From the NCBI GenBank assembly GCA_027621505.1, contig JAQCBK010000007.1:1-54074 (forward strand): DNA of 54,074 bases, written 5' to 3'. Positions 27,734-35,711 of the stretch are shown one piece after another. Every line of letters starts with the position of its first letter. The stretch's first letter is position 1. Source of the stretch: Bacteroidota bacterium. Its GTDB lineage: Bacteria > Bacteroidota > Bacteroidia > Flavobacteriales > Flavobacteriaceae. Below the pieces are notes generated by a model. It had not been told where the DNA came from, did not search any database, and worked only from the letters and a program-made list of their open reading frames with translations. The position numbers were made by a program, and so were the translations under genes.

Positions 27734-27765
27734 TTCCTAAGATAAGTTTTATCATAGGAATTGGA
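27729..27765. promoter_or_regulatory. 37-bp near-perfect palindrome at the sigma operon start
   Basis: Eleven perfect outer base pairs (TCCAATTCCTA / TAGGAATTGGA), one mismatch, then five more pairs (GATAA / TTATC) around a three-base centre. On the minus strand the left half contains TATCTTAG, close to the -7 consensus, and the TTG start codon of the sigma gene. It could be an operator, an mRNA hairpin masking the start, or a weak terminator of the lipoprotein gene ending at 27798; the stem is AT-rich and lacks a real T-run. Confidence 0.65.
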
Positions 27766-27797
27766 CAGAAATTTTGTTAAGTAATTACGAACAAAAT

Positions 27798-28715
27798 TTA
27801 TAATTTTTTGTTTTTCCTTATGTTTTTAAAATGATTTCCTCTTTTAAGTTGTCTAAGATCAACTGTTTCGACTTCACCATCTTTAGACACCTCAACAAGG
27901 GTATCACAGCTACCATCACCAAAATCGGTGGTGATGGTTTGTTGCCCATCATTGGTCACCTTAATTCCTTCAACCGGAATTTTCCCTCTTTTTTTAATTC
28001 CCGCTCCTGTACAATTGTAAACAAATTTAATGGGAGTGGTAATTTCCATTGAAAATTCAATACCATCTGAAGTGACTCCAGACTTGCTACCATTGAGCGT
28101 AGTGTATTGCTTTTCTCCATTTTCCATGTGCGTGTATCGAATCATTTCGGCATTTTTGGTTTTGAAAGTACCATCTTCGTAGATCATTTTTCCGTCGGTA
28201 AGGGTGGTTTGCATGGTCTTACTTCCATTCTCGTCAACCGATAAGGTTTCCGTTCTTCGGATCCCTTCTATTTTAACGCCATTGAGATAAAAGTCCTCAA
28301 AGGTGACTTGCCTATAACTACCCGCTTCTCCTTGAGTGTCTGAATAAGAAATGATCATCGTTCCACTTCTGATCTGTCCCCGCTTACCTTCACAACCTTC
28401 GGTGAAACTAATGGTCTTGGTGTTGTTCTCTTCATCCTCGACCACAGTAGCACATTCTCCGTATAGATCCCCTTTAAATTTTTTGGGTCCTGGGGCTGCT
28501 GATGCATCAGCAGATCGAGCGCTCATGGCGCTGGAGCTCAAGATCATGCTTTCGGAAACCAATTCATCAATGTCTTCTTCAAAAGCAATGGAGTTGATGG
28601 TTTCTAAAACAGAAGTCATATTTAAGTTTTCAGGTAAATCACTTACTCCTTCTTTGGAGCAAGAAGTGATCAAGCCAAAACTCAATGCGAATAGGGTGAA
28701 TTTTTTCATTTTCAT
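27798..28715 (-). CDS. hypothetical lipoprotein
   Basis: 305 residues from ATG at 28715 (a second ATG is at 28709; the frame is open to 28760). The signal ends in a lipobox LITSC followed by SKEG, typical of exported Bacteroidota lipoproteins. A low-complexity Ser/Ala stretch (about 55-75) precedes a domain rich in beta strands with many G-T-T-E repeats, such as GQIRSGTMIISYSD and TTLTDGKMIYEDGTF. I do not recognise the family. It lies upstream of the sigma operon on the same strand and is separated from it by the palindrome. Confidence 0.65.
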   Translation of the reverse strand: MKMKKFTLFALSFGLITSCSKEGVSDLPENLNMTSVLETINSIAFEEDIDELVSESMILSSSAMSARSADASAAPGPKKFKGDLYGECATVVEDEENNTKTISFTEGCEGKRGQIRSGTMIISYSDTQGEAGSYRQVTFEDFYLNGVKIEGIRRTETLSVDENGSKTMQTTLTDGKMIYEDGTFKTKNAEMIRYTHMENGEKQYTTLNGSKSGVTSDGIEFSMEITTPIKFVYNCTGAGIKKRGKIPVEGIKVTNDGQQTITTDFGDGSCDTLVEVSKDGEVETVDLRQLKRGNHFKNIRKNKKL

Positions 28716-28847
28716 AGCAATTTTTTTATGATTATACCCATTACCCGATTGAAAAATCAAATACCCTACTTATTCAATAAAAAAAATTGAAATTTATCGA
28801 AAACGTTGTCAGGCATCAATTATTTCTGGTAAATGTTAGGCAAACGT

Positions 28848-28855
28848 TATCTTTG
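28848..28855 (+). promoter_or_regulatory. promoter -7 element TATCTTTG
   Basis: An exact TAnnTTTG match 15 bases before the ATG of the phosphoglycerol-transferase gene. At the best spacing the upstream element reads CTG rather than TTG. The transcript leader would be only about ten bases. Confidence 0.45.
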
Positions 28856-28870
28856 TGTTTTACTAATGTT

Positions 28871-30814
28871 ATGAACTTACGCCTACAAGAATACAAAGCC
28901 CTTTTTTACCGCATCACGCTCATTTATTTGTGTTACTTCTTTTGCAGAGTCCTTTTTGTTTATTTCAACAATGACTTGGTTCAGGTTAAATCCATTTCTC
29001 AATTGATGGAGTTGTGTTATTACGCGCTGCGTTTTGATAATGTAGCCATTGTTTACTCCAATATGATTTTCATTCTGATGTCAATCATTCCATGGAAAAA
29101 AACAACCTACCCTTTGTATCAAAAAATAGTTTTTTGGGTTTATTTGTTGTGTAATGCTTTTTTTCTGGCACTCAACTTTGTTGATTTTGCATATTACCGA
29201 TACAATCAAAACCGCTTGATGAGCAATTTTTTGGAAGTGGTTGAAAATGAAACCAATAAAACCGTACTGTTTTTTCATTTTATCTGGGTTTATCTCCATT
29301 TGTTTTTGATTTTCTTCGCGATGTTATATCTCTTAACGTTGGCCTACAAAAAGGTGAAAATTCATCCAATTTTAATCAGTAATCGTGTGCAATATGGTCT
29401 TAGTTCAGTGGTATTATTTTTGGGATCAATCGCGCTTTTTGTATTGGGTGCTCGGGGGGGAGATTTCAAAAAAAGCACCCGTCCCATCACTCTGATCGAT
29501 GCGATGGATAAAGTGAAAAGTCCGCAACATGCTGATGTAATCCTCAGCAGCACATTTACCCTACTGAAAACACTGGGACAGAATGATTATGAAGACATCG
29601 AGGACCACTTTACGGAGGCGCAGACCAAAAAAGAACTCAATACCATTAAACAATACCCTGCTTCTGGAAAGTTTGAGACAAAACCCAATGTGGTAATTTT
29701 TATTTTGGAGAGTATGGGTAGAGAATATTGGGGGGCTTTGAACGAACCCTACTCCATTCCTGCTTATAAAAGTTATACCCCATTTCTTGATTCCTTGGCA
29801 CAGCACAGCTTGATTTTTCCCAATGCCTTTGCCACCAGCAGGAAATCAATTCATGGCATGCCCTCCATTTTGGCGGGAATACCCTCTTTTGAAAATTCAT
29901 ACGCCTCCTCTCTTTTTTCAAGACAAAAGGTGGGCTCCGTAGTTTCCATTGCGAAAGACTTGGGATATTACAGTTCTTTTTTTCATGGGGCGGCCAATGG
30001 CTCCATGGGCTTTTTGGGATTTGCCAATACCCTTGGATTTGATGCCTATTATGGGAGGACCGAGTTCAATAATGATGAGGAGTTTGATGGTTCCTGGGGC
30101 ATTTGGGACGAACCCTTTTTACAGTATATGAAATCGGTACTGGATACCCAAAAAACACCTTTCCTCAGTTCAGTTTTTACCATTACTTCTCACGAGCCTT
30201 ATGTCATTCCAAAAGCCTATGAAAGAGCATTTGACCCGGGATACGTTCCCATGCACCAATGTGTAGGCTATACAGATCATGCGCTAAAGAAATTTTTTGA
30301 GGCCTCCCAGACTGCCGATTGGTTTGATAATACCATTTTCATTTTCTCTGCAGATCATGGAAATCAAACTCATTTTCCTTTTTACGAAGAGACAGTAAAT
30401 CGATTTGCCAACCCATTAATGATTTTCAAACCCAATAGCGAACTAAAAGGGGTAGATATGCGACTGGCGAGTCATATGGACATCTACCCTACCGTAGCGG
30501 ATCTCATCGACTATTCAAAGCCATTTAAAGCTTGGGGCAGAAGTCTGCTCTCCGATCAAAAAAACGATCCCTTTGTGATCAATTATTTTGGTGGGGGGAG
30601 TTATTTTATCATGGATGAAAAATACATCTGTGTCCACAATGGAAAGCAAGCTTTTGGTTTTTATGAGGTGGAGGATAAAAATTTTGAAAATAATCTGATC
30701 GAAAACAAAACGCCCGAGATGACTGCGTTGGAACGAAAATGCCGCTTGTTTTTAGAGGATTATTTTGAAAGCCTTATGTCGGGGAAAAAAAATAATCTAC
30801 CCACCGCCAAATGA
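28871..30814 (+). CDS. LtaS-like phosphoglycerol transferase / sulfatase-superfamily membrane protein
   Basis: 647 residues from ATG at 28871, which sits just after a promoter-like TATCTTTG; the frame is open to 28787. Five membrane segments occupy the first 215 residues, and a periplasmic alkaline-phosphatase-superfamily domain follows. That domain has VVIFILESMGREYWG (metal ligand Glu), FATSRKSIHGMPSILAG (nucleophile Ser or Thr) and FSADHGNQTH (metal ligands Asp-His). This is the layout of lipoteichoic acid synthase and of OpgB/MdoB. Members transfer phosphoglycerol from phosphatidylglycerol and release diacylglycerol. The next gene, overlapping by four bases, is a diacylglycerol kinase, which would recycle that product. 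The acceptor in this Gram-negative cell is unknown. Confidence 0.82.
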   Translation: MNLRLQEYKALFYRITLIYLCYFFCRVLFVYFNNDLVQVKSISQLMELCYYALRFDNVAIVYSNMIFILMSIIPWKKTTYPLYQKIVFWVYLLCNAFFLALNFVDFAYYRYNQNRLMSNFLEVVENETNKTVLFFHFIWVYLHLFLIFFAMLYLLTLAYKKVKIHPILISNRVQYGLSSVVLFLGSIALFVLGARGGDFKKSTRPITLIDAMDKVKSPQHADVILSSTFTLLKTLGQNDYEDIEDHFTEAQTKKELNTIKQYPASGKFETKPNVVIFILESMGREYWGALNEPYSIPAYKSYTPFLDSLAQHSLIFPNAFATSRKSIHGMPSILAGIPSFENSYASSLFSRQKVGSVVSIAKDLGYYSSFFHGAANGSMGFLGFANTLGFDAYYGRTEFNNDEEFDGSWGIWDEPFLQYMKSVLDTQKTPFLSSVFTITSHEPYVIPKAYERAFDPGYVPMHQCVGYTDHALKKFFEASQTADWFDNTIFIFSADHGNQTHFPFYEETVNRFANPLMIFKPNSELKGVDMRLASHMDIYPTVADLIDYSKPFKAWGRSLLSDQKNDPFVINYFGGGSYFIMDEKYICVHNGKQAFGFYEVEDKNFENNLIENKTPEMTALERKCRLFLEDYFESLMSGKKNNLPTAK

Positions 30815-31689
30815 ATATTTATTTCATTGTCAAACCCATCAAGTCTTCATTAAGGAAGCGATTACTAAGTGCTATTGAAGCTACATTGGGTGGGGAAAAG
30901 TATTCCTATCAGATATTGGATTCTCTGAAAAAAGGGCATGCCGTTGAACTAACCGAGAAAGCCATTGCCGGAAATGCATCGTTAATCGTAGCTTGTGGTG
31001 GAGATGGAACCATCAACGAAGTAGCTCGAGGACTTGTCAACTCTGGAATTCCGTTGGGGATCATACCCTTGGGGTCCGGCAACGGTATTGCACGGCATTT
31101 CAAAATTCCATTTCAATTGGACATAGCCATGGCATTGATCAAAAAAAATCAATCTTCAAAAATGGATGTTGGGGTAATGAATGGACAATACTTTTTTGGT
31201 AATATGGGATGTGCTTTTGAATCTCATTTTATCAAACACTACCAAAAAAAAGGATGGCATGGATTAGGGGCTTATTTCATTGCTTTTTTCATGGCAATTC
31301 TGAATTTTAGGCATCAGAAAATCAAAATTGAATACGATCAACAGTTACAATTGATCAGTCCATTTCTTTTTCTTATTTCCAACACCAATCAACAGGGCTA
31401 TAATCTCACTCTTACACCATATGCAAAAACGGATGATGGCCAATTGGATTTATTTTTTATGGACAATTCCAATGGGATCAGAAAACTAAAGTTCATGATC
31501 TTTACATTATTTAGAAAAAAATGGAAAACCCCTGAAATCACTCGAGCATTATTTTCTGAGATGAAAATAACTAAGGGGTTTGAGGGAAACTTTTGTGTAC
31601 AACTGGACGGTGAATATACCCCGATATCGAATAAACCTATAGAAATCAAAGTACTCCCCAAAAAACTGAATGTCATCCTTCCTGACTGA
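30811..31689 (+). CDS. diacylglycerol kinase-family lipid kinase (YegS/DagK type)
   Basis: 292 residues. The catalytic domain shows VACGGDGTINEVARGL near residue 60 and IPLGSGNGIARHF near 88-100, the nucleotide-binding signature of DAG/sphingosine-type lipid kinases, and the C-terminal beta domain ends with QLDGEY near 265. The normal length for the family is about 290-310. It phosphorylates diacylglycerol to phosphatidic acid at the membrane. The start codon overlaps the stop of the LtaS-like gene (ATGA), so the two are translated together, matching a cycle in which the first enzyme releases diacylglycerol and this one returns it to phospholipid synthesis. Confidence 0.88.
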   Translation: MNIYFIVKPIKSSLRKRLLSAIEATLGGEKYSYQILDSLKKGHAVELTEKAIAGNASLIVACGGDGTINEVARGLVNSGIPLGIIPLGSGNGIARHFKIPFQLDIAMALIKKNQSSKMDVGVMNGQYFFGNMGCAFESHFIKHYQKKGWHGLGAYFIAFFMAILNFRHQKIKIEYDQQLQLISPFLFLISNTNQQGYNLTLTPYAKTDDGQLDLFFMDNSNGIRKLKFMIFTLFRKKWKTPEITRALFSEMKITKGFEGNFCVQLDGEYTPISNKPIEIKVLPKKLNVILPD

Positions 31690-31707
31690 ACATAGAAGTA
31701 TCCGAAA

Positions 31708-31740
31708 ATAAAAAAAGCTCTCCGAACTACTGGAAAGCTT
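31708..31740 (-). terminator. intrinsic terminator on the minus strand
   Basis: On the minus strand AAGCTTTCC and GGAGAGCTT pair with one mismatch around an eight-base loop and run directly into seven T. The plus strand has no T-run after the stem, so it does not serve the kinase gene. No annotated gene reads into it from the right, which suggests a small transcript. Confidence 0.6.
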
Positions 31741-31832
31741 CTCATCAGTTGCTACATTATTGGTTTCCCAATCATAACAACACACAACATCTTTATATTT
31801 TAAGACTTAAGGTCTTTATCATTAAAATCGAC
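31710..31832 (-). ncRNA. candidate small RNA
   Basis: Inferred from a pair of TAnnTTTG elements on the minus strand (31835-31842 and 31845-31852) and an intrinsic terminator about 110 bases downstream, both inside a 241-base gap between two plus-strand genes. No homology to 6S, SRP RNA, tmRNA or RNase P was recognised. Short peptides can be read from it (for example a 12-codon frame from an ATG near 31788), but none looks conserved. Confidence 0.35.
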
Positions 31833-31834
31833 AA

Positions 31835-31852
31835 CAAATTTAGTCAAATTTA
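31835..31852 (-). promoter_or_regulatory. two overlapping-spaced TAAATTTG promoter elements
   Basis: TAAATTTG occurs twice on the minus strand, at 31845-31852 and 31835-31842, ten bases apart; both fit TAnnTTTG. No TTG was found at 19 bases upstream of either. Confidence 0.35.
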
Positions 31853-31930
31853 ATATTCTTCGCTCTTTTTAATTTTTTAATTTGAAAAAAAGGGCCTCAT
31901 AGCAATACATTATTTGATACATTTAAGGAA

Positions 31931-33286
31931 ATGAAACAGAAAATTGTATTGGCAGGAGCGACCGGGTTCATTGGAAGATGGATTATTGATCGGTTACAAA
32001 ATGATTTTAATATCATTGCATTAAGTCGGAAAAAAGTAAAAATCAACCCTAATGAAAATGTTTCCTGGAGGACTGTTGATTTGTATTCCATGTCCAGCAC
32101 AGAGAAAGCGCTTGAGGGGGCCGACATCGCGATCTATTTGGTACATTCTATGCAACCCTCTACACGGCTCAATCAGGGCAAATTTGAAGATACTGATCTT
32201 TTGTTGGCCGATAATTTTTCGAGGGCCGCTCAAAAAAATAAGCTTCAACAAATCATTTATCTAGGAGGCATACTCCCCAAAGACAAACATCAGATTTCCA
32301 ATCATCTCTTATCGAGGTATGAAGTAGAAAAAACTTTAGGAGCCAGAACAACTCCCTTAACTTCCATTAGAGCTGGAATCATCATAGGCCCAGGTGGTTC
32401 TTCATTTAGAATCGTCACCCAATTGGTTAAAAACTTACCCGTGATGGGCTGCCCTAAATGGACCAAATCCAAAAATCAACCCATTGATGTTTTCGATGTG
32501 CTCTCACTGATCAAACAATGTATTGGAAATCCAAAAACTTACAATAAAAATATCGAAATCGGCGGGAAGCAAGTGTTGACTTATATGGAGCTGCTCAGAA
32601 AAACTGCCCATTTGATGTCTAAAAAGCGTCTGATCTTTCCCATGCCATTCTTCACGATAGGATTGTCCAAGTGGTGGGTGAGTATTTTTTCAAATTCCAA
32701 TATCAATTTTGTTTCTCCACTTGTTGAAAGTCTCAAGCACAAAATGATTCCCTCTGATGATTATTCGGATCTTTACAAAATTGATTTTACCACAATGGAT
32801 ATCAGCATCAAAAGGGCGCTCGAACATCGTCCTCCCGTCCTGCCCTCCTTTCATGAACCTGAGTCGGAAAGAAATACGGTGAGAAGTGTTCAAAGAATCT
32901 ACAACCCCCGTAAATACAATGCTCAATGGGTAGCCAAATTCTACCCCATGTGGTTGAGTAAAAGGTTTGCCGGATTGATCAATCCCAGATTTGATGGTAG
33001 TTTTCTAAGATTTTACTTATTTGGAATCATGTTGTTAGAGCTGCAATTGATTGAAGACAGAAGCACTCCCAATCGACAACTCTTCTACATCACAGGTGGG
33101 AAGTTGACCAAGAGAACGGATCTGGGCTGGCTGGAATTTCGTTCCATTTTGGACAACGAATATGTGATCACAGCCATTCACGAATACGTACCAAAGTTAC
33201 CTTGGTGGATTTATAAACTGACCCAAGCCCAACTTCACTTGTATGTGATGAGAAAATTTGAGAGAGAACTAAAAAGCTTAAAGTAA
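31931..33286 (+). CDS. NAD(P)-binding SDR-family protein with C-terminal DUF2867
   Basis: 451 residues. The N-terminal Rossmann domain starts VLAGATGFIGRWI (glycine-rich GxxGxxG) and has the atypical-SDR features YLVHSMQ and YLGGILP with SIRAGIIIGPGG. The C-terminal part from about 300 contains GIMLLELQLIEDR, ITGGKLTKRTDLGWLEFR and YVPKLPWWIY, as in DUF2867-type YbjT-like proteins. No signal peptide is seen. The reaction is unknown; a lipid- or quinone-linked redox role has been suggested for relatives only by context. It is followed by a sulfatase gene after five bases, so the two are likely co-transcribed. Confidence 0.82.
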   Translation: MKQKIVLAGATGFIGRWIIDRLQNDFNIIALSRKKVKINPNENVSWRTVDLYSMSSTEKALEGADIAIYLVHSMQPSTRLNQGKFEDTDLLLADNFSRAAQKNKLQQIIYLGGILPKDKHQISNHLLSRYEVEKTLGARTTPLTSIRAGIIIGPGGSSFRIVTQLVKNLPVMGCPKWTKSKNQPIDVFDVLSLIKQCIGNPKTYNKNIEIGGKQVLTYMELLRKTAHLMSKKRLIFPMPFFTIGLSKWWVSIFSNSNINFVSPLVESLKHKMIPSDDYSDLYKIDFTTMDISIKRALEHRPPVLPSFHEPESERNTVRSVQRIYNPRKYNAQWVAKFYPMWLSKRFAGLINPRFDGSFLRFYLFGIMLLELQLIEDRSTPNRQLFYITGGKLTKRTDLGWLEFRSILDNEYVITAIHEYVPKLPWWIYKLTQAQLHLYVMRKFERELKSLK

Positions 33287-33291
33287 TTTGA

Positions 33292-34785
33292 ATGAACTCG
33301 TACCAACCCATTTGTATTTTAGGTATAGTTGCCTTTTTTTTATGGAATTGTAGCTCCATAAATAAAGACAAAACCATACATCCCAATGTACTTTTTATTG
33401 CTGTAGACGATCTAAGGCCAGAGCTCGGCATTTATGGTAATAAAATTGTAAAAACACCCCATATGGATCTCTTGGCCAAAAGAGGGAGCTATTTTACAAA
33501 TCATTATGTACAAGTTCCGACCTGCGGTGCCTCTAGATACAGCTTAATGACAGGCCTGCGACCCAAAAAAAAGATTCATATAAGCAATAGTGTTTTTTAT
33601 AAGGAAACTGCTGGACAAAATGAAAGAGATCGGCCCGAATCTTTGGTTCATCATTTCAAAAGAAATGGATATACAACCGTTGGAATTGGAAAGTTGAGCC
33701 ATTCCGTGGACGGGTTGGTTTATGGATACAATGAATCGCCCTCCGAGGTAAAAGAAATGCCCCATAGTTGGGATCGATTTGTTTTCAATGCAGGAAAATG
33801 GAAAACGGGGTGGAATGCCTTTTTTGCCTATGCCAGTGGTGAAAACCGACAAAGCTTAAAAAACCAAGTAAAACCCTACGAAAGTGCAGCCGTCTCTGAT
33901 GATGGCTATCCAGATGGGTTGATCCTCAACAGTGCTTTGGAGGAGTTAAAAAAACTAAAAGAAAAACAAAAACCATTCTTCTTGGGTGTTGGATTTTTTA
34001 AACCTCATCTTCCTTTCAATGCCCCAAAAAAATACTGGGATCTATATGACCAAAATAAAATTCCAATTGCTTCAGATCCATTTGTGCCAGAAGGAGTTCA
34101 CCCTTCGAGTATTGGACCAATGGGAGAGTTTTATAACTATCAGCTATCCGATGAAAAACCCAGTTTGGAACGAAAGATCTCTGACGACTATGCCAGAAAA
34201 CTCATTCATGGTTACTATGCGTCGATCAGTTATGTAGATCATCTTGTAGGTAAACTCCTCAATGAGCTGAAATCATTGGATTTGGATCAAAATACATTGA
34301 TCGTTCTTTGGGGAGACCACGGGTGGCATTTGGGTAACGATTTAAAATGGGGAAAACATTCCCTTTTTGAAAGATCCCTTAAAAGCACCTTAATCATCAA
34401 ACCTCCTGGAAATGCGTTCAAACCTAAAAAAATACAATCCATAGTTGAAACGGTTGATCTTTATCCAACCTTGTTGGAATATTGCAGCCTTATAACGCCC
34501 TATCCACTTGACGGAAAGAGCTTGTTACCTTTAATCGAGTCGGAATCCAAAAGGATAGAGGGTATGGCCTTTAGCTATTTTAAAAATGGAGTAAGTATGA
34601 GAACCCCCCGCTACCGTATGACCAAATATTATAGGGAGGAAAAACCAGATGTAGAGCTTTTCGATCATACCCTTGATCCGGAAGAAAATAAAAATATTGC
34701 CGATGACAATCAGGAAATGGTAAACGAATTGATGCCCATTTTAAATGATGCGACTCCAGCTTTTTATTATGGCCTCAAAAAATGA
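33292..34785 (+). CDS. iduronate-2-sulfatase-like type I sulfatase lipoprotein
   Basis: 497 residues with a lipoprotein signal (FFLWNC, Cys20). The sulfatase core has IAVDDLRPELGIYGN, a formylglycine site CGASR with Cys78 followed by YSLMTGLRP, IGKLSH, GFFKPHLPF and WGDHGWHLG, which is the iduronate-2-sulfatase-like pattern. The motif has Ala instead of the common Pro (CxAxR); this form is accepted mainly by radical-SAM sulfatase maturases according to published family work. It probably desulfates a uronic or related sugar in marine polysaccharides. It is the fourth sulfatase gene in the window and follows the DUF2867 gene directly. Confidence 0.88.
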   Translation: MNSYQPICILGIVAFFLWNCSSINKDKTIHPNVLFIAVDDLRPELGIYGNKIVKTPHMDLLAKRGSYFTNHYVQVPTCGASRYSLMTGLRPKKKIHISNSVFYKETAGQNERDRPESLVHHFKRNGYTTVGIGKLSHSVDGLVYGYNESPSEVKEMPHSWDRFVFNAGKWKTGWNAFFAYASGENRQSLKNQVKPYESAAVSDDGYPDGLILNSALEELKKLKEKQKPFFLGVGFFKPHLPFNAPKKYWDLYDQNKIPIASDPFVPEGVHPSSIGPMGEFYNYQLSDEKPSLERKISDDYARKLIHGYYASISYVDHLVGKLLNELKSLDLDQNTLIVLWGDHGWHLGNDLKWGKHSLFERSLKSTLIIKPPGNAFKPKKIQSIVETVDLYPTLLEYCSLITPYPLDGKSLLPLIESESKRIEGMAFSYFKNGVSMRTPRYRMTKYYREEKPDVELFDHTLDPEENKNIADDNQEMVNELMPILNDATPAFYYGLKK

Positions 34786-34960
34786 TCGATCGTCAAGTTT
34801 TGAAAAGGTTCATTTGTTGGGTTATATCTAATTAAACACCCGATTGATTCCGAATAAAAAACCATTATAAAAACCACCCCTGTACCCTACCATCCAATAG
34901 AAAGTAAAGTTTGTAGCTTTTAAAAAAGATGGGGTTGTTGCCAATCTGTTGCATATAATA
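34786..34960 (-). other. open stretch reading like the end of an outer-membrane protein
   Basis: On the minus strand a frame of about 54 codons, with no start codon near its beginning, reads out of the tRNA terminator and ends near 34830 with ...MVGYRGGFYNGFLFGINRVFN. Its aromatic-rich end resembles a last beta-strand, so it may be a gene remnant, or it may be chance. The rest of this spacer shows nothing recognisable. Confidence 0.2.
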
Positions 34961-34963
34961 AAC

Positions 34964-35003
34964 AAAAAAACCGCAACAATCTGCTTTACAGACTATTGCA
35001 GTT
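34964..35003 (-). terminator. intrinsic terminator of tRNA-Asp
   Basis: A 15-pair stem, including G-U pairs, joins 34989-35003 to 34969-34983 around a five-base loop and runs into a T-rich tract on the minus strand. It begins six bases after the encoded CCA end of the tRNA. Confidence 0.8.
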
Positions 35004-35008
35004 TTAGT

Positions 35009-35085
35009 TGGCGGTCTGGACGGGACTCGAACCCGCGACCCCATGCGTGACAGGCATGTATTCTAACCAACTGAACTACCAGACC
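35009..35085 (-). tRNA. tRNA-Asp (GTC)
   Basis: A full cloverleaf on the minus strand. The acceptor arms are GGTCTGG and CCAGACC with discriminator G and an encoded CCA (35009-35011). The D arm is GTTC...GAAT. The anticodon stem is CATGC/GCATG with loop CTGTCAC, giving anticodon GTC. The T arm contains TTCGAGT. It has its own promoter and terminator, so it is a single-tRNA transcription unit. Confidence 0.97.
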
Positions 35086-35100
35086 TTATATTGGCGGATG

Positions 35101-35130
35101 CAAATATACACTGCATTTTGATTCTTCCAA
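35101..35130 (-). promoter_or_regulatory. TTG-N19-TATATTTG promoter of tRNA-Asp
   Basis: On the minus strand TTG (35130-35128) is followed by exactly 19 bases and TATATTTG (35108-35101), a full match to the Bacteroidota housekeeping consensus. The tRNA 5' end is 16 bases further on. It is the best promoter in the window. Confidence 0.75.
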
Positions 35131-35155
35131 ACTTAAAATGGTAAAAGAACGGCTA

Positions 35156-35216
35156 AATTGTATTGATTTTGAAACCGTATTTAGGAACGTCATCTTGAAG
35201 TCCTTTCAATACAATT
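35156..35216. repeat. 11-bp inverted repeat between tRNA-Asp and trxA
   Basis: AATTGTATTGA at 35156-35166 and its exact complement at 35206-35216 are separated by 39 bases. It lies downstream of trxA on the minus strand but no T-run follows, so a terminator role is doubtful. Confidence 0.4.
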
Positions 35217-35295
35217 GACTTTAAGAATTCCCCCCTAAGGAACGGCAAGGATTGGAAAAGATTAAAAATAAAAAGTAAAAGAGACGAATGTGTCC

Positions 35296-35613
35296 TTAGA
35301 GCAAAGCATCAATTGCATCAGCGTAGGCCTTTTTTGGGGCTACTCCAACTTGTCTGCCAACCAATTCACCCTTATCAAAAAGTAAAACGGTAGGGATATT
35401 TCTAACACCATATTTCGCAGCATATTCCTGATGTTGATCGACATCCAATTTACCCACAACGGCTTTGCCCTCATAGTCTTGACTGATTTCGTCGATAATG
35501 GGCCCTACCATTCGACATGGTCCACACCATGCTGCCCAAAAGTCAACAATAACAGGTATGTCAGATTTTAAAACTTTTTCTTCAAAATTTGTGTCAGTTA
35601 TTTCTAAAGCCAT
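35296..35613 (-). CDS. trxA: thioredoxin
   Basis: 105 residues from ATG at 35613 (MALEITDTNFEE); a TTG two codons upstream is less likely. The single thioredoxin fold has the redox motif WCGPC in FWAAWCGPCRMVGP and the cis-proline region RNIPTVLLF. It reduces protein disulfides in the cytoplasm using thioredoxin reductase. TAATTTTG at 35633-35640 on the minus strand is a probable promoter. Its place directly downstream of dnaE on the same strand is common in Flavobacteriaceae. Confidence 0.95.
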   Translation of the reverse strand: MALEITDTNFEEKVLKSDIPVIVDFWAAWCGPCRMVGPIIDEISQDYEGKAVVGKLDVDQHQEYAAKYGVRNIPTVLLFDKGELVGRQVGVAPKKAYADAIDALL

Positions 35614-35632
35614 CTCCAAAAATTTATAAATA

Positions 35633-35640
35633 CAAAATTA
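35633..35640 (-). promoter_or_regulatory. promoter -7 element TAATTTTG of trxA
   Basis: Exact TAnnTTTG match on the minus strand 19 bases before the trxA ATG. The TTG element at 19 bases upstream is missing. Confidence 0.4.
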
Positions 35641-35711
35641 ATCATTTTAATATATGTACCCATGATCAAACCAATCATTTTTAACTATCCAATTATTATG
35701 AAAACTAAAAA

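Noticed and set aside
31710-31832. 6S RNA, SRP RNA, tmRNA or RNase P RNA
   Set aside because: None of the conserved cores of these RNAs can be found in the segment.
35156-35216. Terminator of trxA
   Set aside because: The 39-base loop is long and no T-run follows on the minus strand.
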